Origin: Malania oleifera
Lineage: Eukaryota; Streptophyta; Magnoliopsida; Santalales; Ximeniaceae
DNA length: 64,000 nucleotides
Assembly (NCBI RefSeq): GCF_029873635.1
Contig: NC_080425.1
Location: forward strand, 41,605,390-41,669,389
Direction of reading: 5' to 3'
Part shown: one piece after another, positions 23,609-33,020 of the stretch
How positions within the stretch are numbered: position 1 is the first letter of the stretch
Layout of the letters: the number at the start of each line of letters is the position of its first letter
Made by a program: the position numbers and the translations under genes
The notes under the pieces: model-generated
Database searches by the model: none
What the model was told of the DNA's origin: nothing
What the model saw: the letters and a program-made list of their open reading frames with translations, nothing else

Positions 23609-25488
23609 TGTTAATCTTATAGGTCATATCTCATTTTGATTATGACAAATACCTTGGTATTTAATGGTTGATTAGTTTGTACGCAAGATCAATTGTAGGT
23701 TTCTATATAATACACATGGACTTGAAGAAAATAAAGATCCGAAATATTTATCTGTTATATTTTTATTGGGTCTGTAATATTTTAGGCATTATGATCTGTA
23801 ATAATTAATGCATATCATGCATGGTAAGGTTTAAACTCAAAAAGACTTACACTGACCTTAGGATCCTCATGTTTGCATTAAAATGGACCCTATAGTCTTA
23901 ACATTAATTATTATATGAATAGGGAAAATTTTATAAGAAGAAAATGATCGAAAAGTCCAAAATAGACATGTTCGGTCGACCGAACCCAACCAAGCTTATT
24001 CAGCTTGGTTGATCGAACTGGTCAGTGGTCAACGGTTTGACCACAATACGGCCGACCAAACCTCCCTGGGTCAACATGTTTACCCCTCGGTCGACCGACC
24101 AAGAATATATAGGCAACGCCCTAGTCGATCGAATCACGCGAATTTGGAATATCGCCTTCAAACCCTCAAAATGGTCGACCATCTTCCTAGTTCAATTTTT
24201 ACCTGGTCGACCGAACTGGACACTATGGTCAACCGAACCTCAAGTATGGTTGACCGAATCTCTCGAGCTGTTGAATTTTTACCGAAAGTTAAACTGGGTT
24301 AACTTTAATTAAACTTAATCTTTTTAAAAAACACCTAGCGTGTCCTAAAGACTATATTTTTTCTAAATTCTATATATAGCCCTTCATTTGCAAAAATTAA
24401 GCATGAATTAAGATTTAAGATTAGGAAAATTTCTCTAAAAATATTTTTGTCCAAAATCCTTATACTTTCATATCTCTTCAATCATATTCCCAAAAACCTA
24501 GTACTCATCTGGCCACTTGCTTTTAAAGAAGGTAGTGTTTTCATATCATTTGTATATGCTAAACTCTCCCTTGTTTATATTTGATTATGTGTTGATTTTT
24601 GAAGAGTTAGTTAAGGTTTTTTCTATAATATTTCATTCATAAATATTTGATTGGGAAAAACCCTTGTGTGGCTTTTGATCTTACATCTTCATTACAAGTT
24701 TTCATAAGCTTGATTTGTACTTTGATGAAAACATTTTTAGCAAGCTTTAAAACCCTATTGTCTACTGTGTTTGATATTTGAGAAATAATATTTGAGATAT
24801 CTGTTAGGGTTTTAGAGAGCATATTGGCTTAACATCAAAAGCCTCACTCTTACATACACACATTGATTTACATCCTATTTGAGAGTTACCACATTAGTTA
24901 ACAAAATCTCACTTGAACTTGATATCTTATCATATGTGAGTGTATTATTTGATTGAGCATATTGGTACACATCTGTGTAGTTTAAGAAGCATATTTAGTT
25001 GTACACAAAAAAAATTTGTATTTCATTATTATATTCCAGGCAAGGGCCTGAAGAGGGAGATTAGCCCTGTCAAATAGTTCTGAATTGGCTTTGAATCAAT
25101 TAGGAAAGCTAGGCATCCTATTAAAATGTGCTTAGGTTGAGGTCAGTCCCGCTAATTGACATGGTTGTAACCAATACCACTCCACCCGTTAAGTAAGTAA
25201 TAGTGGTAATCCTTGTGCTTGGCAGAGACGTAGGCAATATTGGGTGAACCCCGATAACATATCGTGTGTGCATTTTATTTTTTTGCAAATTTACTTACTG
25301 CACATGTATTTTATATTGTGAATGTTGTGTAGGATTTACTTTCCGCATATTAATCTTATATGCGCATTTGGGATTGCTTAGAAAGACCCTAGGTTGCGAA
25401 ATAATACTGATATCTTACTTAACCTAGAAGAAAAAGTTTAAAATTCCAATTCACCCCCCCCCCTCTTGGGAATACACCAATTCTAACA
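23609..25488 (+). repeat. 5' LTR of element A (SIRE-like Ty1-copia)
   Basis: It starts TGTTAATC and ends TTCTAACA, so the ends TGTTA/TAACA are inverted. A tRNA-Met primer-binding site follows directly. ATCTCATTTTGATTATGAC near the start and CACCCCCCCCCCTCTTGGGA near the end are shared with the LTRs of C and with 11542-12125. U3 carries an array of TCGGTCGACCGA-like motifs (23971-24262) and a TATATATA box at 24371. No matching 3' LTR is found, so the element is truncated. Confidence 0.75.
23971..24262. promoter_or_regulatory. Array of GGTCGACC-type palindromes in U3 of element A
   Basis: Eight or more copies of a motif around TTCGGTCGACCGAA lie at about 23971, 24010 (decayed), 24051, 24088, 24123, 24172, 24204, 24227 and 24248. 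Imperfect copies often differ by C-to-T or G-to-A. The array ends about 110 bp before TATATATA (24371-24378). Confidence 0.75.
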
Positions 25489-25503
25489 ATTGGTATCAGA
25501 GCC
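25489..25503 (+). other. Primer-binding site of element A (tRNA-Met)
   Basis: ATTGGTATCAGAGCC directly follows the LTR end. TGGTATCAGAGC is complementary to the 3' end of plant initiator tRNA-Met, the usual Ty1-copia primer. Confidence 0.85.
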
Positions 25504-25542
25504 TCGTTTCACTAGACTTAACAGCTTTTGTAAAAGATTGTA

Positions 25543-26640
25543 ATGGCTCTCATTGGTGTATCCCCATTCGAAAAGGGACGATCACCTTCCAGTCGTCCAT
25601 TATTTTGCAGTGTAAATTACACTCAGTGGAAAATTCAAATGAGCATATTTATTAAATCTATGAATTGGAGTGTCTGACAGGTGATTAATAAAAGAATTTA
25701 CATACCTGTAGTTGAAAATGATAATAATGTTATGCATGCAAATTCACATGTCATGGACTTATTATATTGCTCTTTAGATTATGATATCTTGCTTGAGTTT
25801 GTGGCCTGTAAAAGTGCACAAGAAATCTGGGTTGAGCTCGAAAGAAAGTATGGAGTGACCCAGGAAATGGTGACTGCCACTCCAAATGTTACAAGGAACA
25901 ATCATGATCAAATTGCTTTGGTAGACGATGAGGTATATGATTCTAACTCTGCCTCATTCACTAATTTGTGCAATGAAGCATGTGATGATTCGTATGCAAA
26001 ATCATGTGTTGAATCATCAGCTGCCTATAATGACTGCTTTGACGATAATGCATGTATCTATTCATGTGATGTTTACCATAATGATTCTCGTGTATGTGAC
26101 AATCTATATGATAAAACATTTATTTCTTTTGAAAATGATACTGTTTATGATGCATGCGTTGATTCATTTGAGTGTTATTATGATTTATCCGATACTAAAT
26201 CATGCAATAAATTCTATGATAGTGGCATGCCCTCTGACAAGGAACTAGAATGTGCTTTATTGAAAATGAATAAACTTCTAGCTAAGGTATCTAAACATAA
26301 AATATCTTTGAAAAATGAAAATAGAAGGTTAGTAAAACAATTAAAAGATTTAAGAAAATATCATGCCACCTTAAAGAAGAAAAAGATCAAGAAGATATTG
26401 AAAATTATCTGTTTAAAAGAAGAAATAGAGAATGATAAACCCTTCGGAATCAAAAGAAATAAATCTTTGAAAAAGGGCTCGTATTCCAAATCCCACAGTT
26501 TTAAAAACTCAAACGTCTCTTCTGAACAAAATAGAACAAATAAGCAAATACATTTGTATACACATAATGGGTTCCTAGGATACATTGGCTCTCCTTATTT
26601 GTGTAAAAGTGCAAGAAGCTTAAATAAGGAAATGATGTGA
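25543..26640 (+). pseudogene. Gag of element A, one in-frame stop, atypical C-terminus
   Basis: The frame starts at an ATG 40 bp after the primer-binding site. It reads a copia gag N-terminus (RPLFCSVNYTQWKIQMSIFI; later SAQEIWVELERKYGVTQE, a UBN2-type motif). One TGA interrupts it at 25675-25677, and the frame then stays open for 320 codons. The middle is very rich in Asp, Cys, Ser and Tyr. The last part is a Lys-rich probable coiled coil (about 26240-26420). The usual CCHC zinc knuckle and all of pol are missing. Sequence after the TGA at 26638 is unrelated, so the element is cut here. Gag is the capsid protein of the retrotransposon particle. Confidence 0.65.
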
Positions 26641-28073
26641 ATAATCTTAGTAGCTAATTCCTCAGAGAGAGAGAGAGAGAGGGAGGAGAGAATCAAACTG
26701 AACCATAGGATAAGACTTAGTGGGGTAGATGTCATTGACAGCCTGGGAGGTAGTTAAACTTAGAGGACCTCAAAATTGATCCCTCCCTAAGTGGAAAAGT
26801 CATGTGTTACCCTTATTTCCACTTTATGGTAATCTTGTATCAAAATAGAAAGAAGAGCCTCAAATTTTTAGATTTGATTTTAAGATTTTCAATTTTTTCC
26901 AAACAAATAAAATTTATCTATTATAATAATAAATATAAAAATAATGTAATTTATTTATTTTATTTAGCCATAGTATTAGATATTATTTAGTATCTTTATA
27001 CTATAAGTTTTTCATATTTGTTATTTCTAGTAATATTTTAATAATTCAAACTATTTCTTTCTACTCTTTGGTTTATTAAAATTTAATATTTATACCATTA
27101 TAATTCTTCATACATGAAAGAATAAAGTTTTATAGCAATTAAAATTATAGCAATTGACTAGTGATTAAAAACTGAAAAGGTGGACTGCCTAGCTCAATCC
27201 AATAAACCAAAAAGATACAAAGAATATAGCACTAAATTGTTTTTCTATTCAAAATTAATATGAACATTCATTAAGTTGTATGTCTACTTAATTCATTTGC
27301 AATTACTTCCTCATAATTAATAACTCTAGCTTTCATGTTCCTACAGCTTTACAAAATATGTACCCATGTTTTAAGTCACAAAAGTCATTGTCTTGCTTTT
27401 TCATTGGGCTGCTACTACCCTAATAGCATGCTTAAAACCACAAAGCCAAAACCAAAGCCATAGATAATCATTTTATCGATAAACACAACCCTACAAAAGA
27501 AAGTTATCTGCACAAATAACAATTGAGAGTTCTCTACACAAATAACATTTGCATTGGAATTAATTTTTCAGATAATAAACACATTAACAGAAACATACAA
27601 TTTATGCACGTTTCAACAAATATGTATACACCAAAGCACATAAAATTTTTTTAAAAAGAAAGCATTTTTCCAATTTGACTGTATAACAGTAACATTCGGA
27701 AAGTAAATTCATCTTTTCATCTACTATGCCATTCTTAAAGAACTTAGGAGGCATGTAGCTGTCATTTTAAGACATAGAAATTAGATATAAAGGAAGAAAA
27801 TATCTTGCACATTGGACAAATTGAGCAACTTACATAATTACGAACTTAAATGTACCTTCAATTTTGGATATAGTGTGAGTGCATTGGTCTGATAATTACT
27901 TTGCAAGCCCAAAATCACTAATCTAGTTAAAAAGTGAAGTTAAAAAATTGAACTCTGAAATTTGGAAAATTTAAATAATAAGGATTGATGTTTTTACAAT
28001 AACAAATTATGACTATTAGATAAGGACATACAGAAACATATAGAGGTAGTACTCGAACTTAACTGATATACCC
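26641..28073. other. Intergenic, no feature recognised
   Basis: Contains an (AG)n stretch at 26664-26695 just after the end of element A, then AT-rich DNA with no frame or repeat I can assign. Confidence 0.4.
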
Positions 28074-28497
28074 CAAAATATCTTCACTCAAAAAGAGGAA
28101 CGGTTCTGATTCCACCATTAAACCTCCTTACATAACCGACGTACAAACTTTAATACATATACATTCATGAGAGGGAACCGTTACAAGACAACAATAAAAA
28201 TCTCATATAAATGCCTATAAAACTATATAACCCCCATAAGCGCAATAATGCGCTCATTAATACCGGATCAATGAAGGGTCAACCTCCAAAGGACTTGGAG
28301 AAAAGGTAAGACATCTCACTCATACTCACTCTTTCTACTGTTGCAATTTAAAAGTCTCTCATTAGTCCCTTACTTAGGCATCAGAGTGATCTCCCGAGAT
28401 ACACCCCTTGTCCTCCAAGCCATTCTTATTTTATCCCTTTCAGGTGGTCGTGATCAAGGAGTGTCTCCGAAAGTCGTTCGATTTTTAGACAGCAACA
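28074..28497 (+). repeat. Solo LTR, possibly Ty3/TAT-like
   Basis: It starts TGATATACC and ends AGCAACA. The flanks are TTAAC (28069-28073) and CTAAC (28498-28502), a 5-bp duplication with one mismatch. Inside are TATA-like ATATAAATGCC near 28200 and the stretch CTTAGGCATCAGAGTGATCT (28374-28393), reminiscent of TAT/Ogre LTRs. No internal sequence is attached. Superfamily is a memory-based guess. Confidence 0.55.
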
Positions 28498-31024
28498 CTA
28501 ACTATAGATAATTAACTAGATTATTAACTATTTGTCATTAATGTCTAAATTTTGTTTCAATTGATATAGATTATTAAGTATTTATCATCAATGTCTGAAC
28601 ATTATTTTACAAAAATAATCAAGCAAAACATAAATGTTTCTACAAACCAAAATATATTTTACAATTATCATTATTGAGTCAATATTCATGAAAGACCATA
28701 AATTGCTGCAAAATTGGGGCGCTGTTTTTATCATGCTAAGGTTTAAAGGGTACTTGGTACAAATTACTTTGCAATCAAAGCATTAGAAGCCTTGATGTTT
28801 CTATGAATTGAATACATCTCCTTTGGCACCCTTTATGAAGATACAATATGCCCTTAGTAGCACATAAAGTAATCTTGTATCTGATGCCCATTCCAAAATT
28901 TTGTAATATAAGTTTTTGTTTGGAATTTTAGATTGAATTTCAAGAGGAACATCATTGTTATACAATAAGTGAAAAAAAATGATAATTTCATGATTATAGA
29001 ATCATGTGTTCGTATTCCAGTTCAGTATTAACATAGCATAGCATATGCTAGTTGCTTGAGTAATTATTAAGAACTCAAAAGGTAACAATCAATTAGAGGT
29101 CACGGTCACGAAAACTACTTTGGTTTTACGTTTAGTTTCACTCTTTCCATCTATTTCTCTTTTTTCCTTTATCTTCTTAAGTGGCTATTGCAAATCCGGG
29201 TCATTGTTACCAAGTGTTTGACACATAATATAGTCGATGATTGGAAAATGACTCATATATTTCATAAATAAATTTAAACTTGAAGGATGAAATAGACAAC
29301 ATAGGAAAAAAAAATTAGGTTCAATACGATGTGCAAAATGCACAAATAGACTTGTTTAATTCATTTGATAAGTAGATATTGGGACTTATAAAAGATAAAG
29401 GCATATTGCTTGCATTCAGTGCAATTACTTGAGTAAGAAACTTTAACCTATACATAAACTTGTAATTCAATTACAAAAAGGAAAATTATTTTTTTTAAAA
29501 AGAAAATAGCTGGGAAGCTTTGGATTTATCAAAAACGATCTCAAGAATATATACTTGAAGCACAATATGAACCACTATTGGATGCAAGAGTAGAAGAAGA
29601 GTTTTTTTTTTTTTTTTGTACCCAATGAACTGTAAAGCCAAATATCCTATTATCTTTTCAACTTTTTAAAGAAATTTGAAATTAGAATGAAACAGAATGC
29701 CAAATACAGTGTTTCAATAAAAAGTACAACAAAATAGGAACATAACACCTAATAAAATGCAACAACTCATAAAAAATAAGATCTACAGAGCAAAACATAT
29801 TATGCAAAGTAAAGGTAGAATAGACATTGAGGAAAATTATCAAACAAGTCCAAGCAATATAGAAACCAGTGGCTCTATTTGATATTTTGATGAAAACTAA
29901 TTCATTGTTGATGTCTTAGCTTATGCATGCATGGACAATTGTAAAAGGAATACTATTTAATTAAGCTATTTATTAAGAATGAAAATATCGAATGTGGTCA
30001 ATTTGGTTATAAAAACAATAGATATAAGATCAAGAAATGAATTAGGGTAGTAGAGTTGAAACTATCACATATATATGCACACACATACACATAAAACACA
30101 AATTTAAGGAAAAACACACTTTTATATAACTGGTACTTTTGGGAATTTTATGAACACAAATCTAGTCGAGATCTTCACACAACTTATGATTGTAATATGT
30201 CCTACCAAACAAAATTTCAAGAGATAAAATGAGATTAGATAATATAGCTAAAGGAGGGGAAGGGGAGAAGAAAAAGAGTTAATTAGGAAGTAATAAAAGA
30301 GTTCTTTTACCAAAGTCACACCAAAAACTATTGTTGATCATCATAGCCCTTCCGCCCCTTCATGCCATTAACCCGTAACTTTCTTATTCATGACCACCAC
30401 CAATACTACCCTAGGGGCGCCAACTGCTCCTTTGATGTCTCCACCCCTCCTTCTTTAGTGCATTTTCTAGTGACAATCACCCAATTTGCTCAAAGATTAA
30501 TCCTTGATATAATTTTTCAGTACAAAGAAATAACCATGATTGATGCACATTGTTGGGGGAAAATGTAAAAACTTAACAATTTCAATCATGCTTGGATTAG
30601 AAAATGAAGAATAGACATTTCGAGAAGGGGTACAATAACAACTTAATTTTGGGATAGGAAAGGAAAATCTTACATAATCAGCAAGCGTAGTTGAACCGTC
30701 AATTTTAGTAATGCAAGATAGGTGGAGTTTGATAACATAATGATAATAAAATGGGTAAAAGCAGATATAGTGAGAGATAGGGAAGAGGAACAGATTGATT
30801 ATGACTCTTTGGGTTCTCTTAAGGAAGAGAGAAAGTAGAAGATGCGTCCTGTTATTACTTATTAGGAACTCAAAAAGGATTTCAGGAAAAGTTGAGAGGA
30901 CAAATGGATATCCATGTGTGTCAAACGAAAAATAAGAAGTGAATTTTTAAGCTTTAGGCTTTGAGACATGTAGGGAAGGGATTAAAACTTTATAAAAATA
31001 ATAAATGGAGGATAAGTTTAGAAT
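28498..31024. other. Intergenic, no feature recognised
   Basis: AT-rich DNA between the solo LTR and the D nest. Small frames such as 30362-30568 show no recognisable domain. TATATATGCACACACATACAC at 30071-30091 is low complexity. Confidence 0.4.
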
Positions 31025-31484
31025 TGTTATGAAATATAGGTGGATGTCCTCCATATCAACCATGAACCTGCTCCATATATCTACACTAATTCATGTCCCC
31101 ATGAACCTGCCCCATATGTCTACACTAATTCATGTCCCCATGAACCTTCCCCATATGTGTACACTAATTATATCCTCATGTGAACCTGCATTATATGTTT
31201 GCACTAATAAGTCATGATGAGCTAGCTTTTGAAGGCCATAAATACCTCCTCCCACATAGCCAATGTAAGGAAGAAAAGTGGAGTAGATAAAGAGAAGAGA
31301 TATATCTTGTACAAAGCCGGTTCCGATATTTAGTACAAGGCCGATTCCAAATCATCTTATAATTCCGCCTGTGATAGTGAAGTTTTTGGTCCCATCTGCT
31401 CGTGGAGTAGGCATAGCTGAACCACATAAATTTTTGTCTCATCTTATTTCATTTTTCTATTTATTTTCTACATCTTTTATAACA
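31025..31484 (+). repeat. 5' LTR of element D
   Basis: 460 bp, TGTTATG...TATAACA. It pairs with 53555-54013 along its length. It contains four 39-bp tandem repeats (31061-31212). The sequence right after it (CTTTATAAGCACGAGACTCT) lacks the usual tRNA-Met site, so its primer is unclear. Confidence 0.88.
31061..31212 (+). repeat. 39-bp tandem repeats in D LTR
   Basis: Units begin CATGAACC or CATGTGAACC at 31061, 31100, 31139 and 31177 and contain CCATATNTNTACACTAATT. The same array, more decayed, is in the 3' LTR (53588-53745). Confidence 0.8.
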
Positions 31485-31646
31485 CTTTATAAGCACGAGA
31501 CTCTAACCAACTGATATATTTCTTTAATTCTTATTTAATTTATGAGGTTCTAACAACTGACATATTTATATATATTTATACCACCTTAATGGACAGTTTT
31601 ATTTCTGTATATTTATACCTCCTTAATGACGATTTTATTTTTGTAC

Positions 31647-31649
<3 letters not shown>

Positions 31650-31689
<40 letters not shown>
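31650..31689 (+). repeat. (TA)n microsatellite
   Basis: About 20 TA dinucleotides in the leader of element D, directly before the hairpin array. Confidence 0.9.
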
Positions 31690-31692
<3 letters not shown>

Positions 31693-31700
31693 AAGTACCA

Positions 31701-32110
31701 ATCTCCAAAAGAGATGGTAAAATAGTCCTCCTAAAGAGGCTATATATTTAATCTCCAAAAGAGATGCTATATATTTAAATTTTTCGTCTATATATTTAAA
31801 TTTCTTGAAGAGATAGTCCTCCTGAAGAGGCAATATATTTAAATTTCTCATCTACATATTTAATCTCCCGAAGAGATAGACCTCTTGAAGAGGGTATATT
31901 TTTAACCTCTTGAAGAGATGTTCAAATCGATCTCTTAAAGAGGTGAAACTTTTATCTTCCAGATAAGGTAGTCTATTTAACCTCCGGAAGAGGTGGTAAA
32001 TTCTTACCCAATTTAATATTGTAAATTGGAATCATACTCCTGAAGAGTGTAAATTGAGAAAAATAAAATTATGTTCCTAAGAAAACATATTTAAGTAACC
32101 CTAGAAGGGT
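31701..32110 (+). other. Array of ~13 mini-hairpins in leader of element D
   Basis: Each unit is about 15 nt: a 5-bp (sometimes 4-bp) stem, a 5-nt loop mostly ending in GAA or AAA, and the partner stem. Starts: 31701, 31727, 31751, 31800, 31818, 31863, 31881, 31905, 31930, 31952, 31980, 32035, 32098. Examples: ATCTC-CCGAA-GAGAT, ACCTC-CGGAA-GAGGT, ACTC-CTGAA-GAGT, TTATC-TTCCA-GATAA, ACCC-TAGAA-GGGT. Stem pairs change together, and U-G wobbles occur at 31800 and 31930. Only the unit at 31905 has a mismatch. Common spacing is 22-28 nt. The array lies between the 5' LTR and gag, where retroelement packaging, dimer and translation signals sit. The role is inferred; the structure is seen. Confidence 0.75.
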
Positions 32111-32254
32111 GAAAATAATATTATATTATTATCCTGGTTCTATTTCAACTTTTACATTCTGTTTTTACAAATTGCCTTATTGTTAATTTATTTAAATGTT
32201 GAACATAAGTAAAATTAAATTTGTTCTACTTTGACATCAAAGGCAATAATTATA

Positions 32255-32428
32255 TATCGTATATTTTTTTTATGTCAAAATCCATCTAAATGCAATGAAA
32301 TTGAGAAACACTATTTTAGATGGAAATACTGCATCCCTGCAGGATCGCGTAAAAGTCATGATCTTCCTCACGCATGTATGTATGAATGTGTGTGGAAAGT
32401 GCGTGGAGTGGGCGGCTTATTAAGAAAA
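32255..32428 (+). pseudogene. Gag N-terminal fragment of element D
   Basis: A broken frame gives LNAMKLRNTILDGNTASLQD and VMIFLTH, matching the N-terminal part of a copia gag. The reading is cut at 32433 by element B and continues at about 50130 (LKIEYLTVKDPFIL). Gag would form the particle shell. Confidence 0.6.
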
Positions 32429-32433
32429 CATTA

Positions 32434-33006
32434 TGTTGTGATATGGATTGGATAAATATGAAGCACAATAGAATTAATACAACAAGTAAATGCAACACAA
32501 CCAAAAATTGATAAACAACAATATTTATGTGGTTCGGAAAAGCCTATCCACGGAAGTAATGGAAAACAAATTTCACTATGGAAATCTCAAAGTACACAAT
32601 ACACATATAAAAATGATCACTCTATCTCAATACATGCCCAAAATGACATATATAATAGTGTTTTAGAGGTTTCCCTACGATTACCCAACCACCCCAACGT
32701 TCAAGTTCAAAATTCAAAAAATTGCTCGCAGCCCAGAACTTCTCGTCGACAAGAACAAGGAATTTTATGATGAGACCAAGAAGGACACTCATCGACGAGA
32801 ATAGTACATTCGTCAACGTGCCCATTTTCTACTCTTGGTATCTTAGGATCTCTGATTTTTTCTTACTCTCTGGATCTCCTCGTCGACGAGTACACGACAC
32901 TCGTCAACGAGTCTTCTGCTGCCACTTAGGAACACTTCAAAACCCATGTTTTTCTTCCTTTGTTTGTGAATCTCACTAAGTATAAGAGTCACACACAAAT
33001 ATAACA
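32434..33006 (-). repeat. 3' LTR of element B
   Basis: 573 bp, reading TGTTATATTTGTG...CATATCACAACA on the minus strand. It pairs with 49378-49965, with scattered substitutions and small indels. U3 has a TCGTCGACGA palindrome array at 32741-32912 and a TATA-like TTATATAT near 32655. Confidence 0.9.
32741..32912. promoter_or_regulatory. TCGTCGACGA palindrome array in B LTR (left copy)
   Basis: Full or decayed copies of CTCGTCGACGAG lie at 32741, 32784, 32809, 32877 and 32899. Most variants are CG-to-CA or CG-to-TG changes. In transcription order (minus) the array precedes a TATA-like site near 32655 by about 90 bp. Confidence 0.8.
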
Positions 33007-33020
33007 ATCTCCACCTTGGC
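33007..33020 (-). other. Polypurine tract of element B
   Basis: Minus strand GCCAAGGTGGAGAT directly before the 3' LTR, the priming site for plus-strand DNA. Confidence 0.7.
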
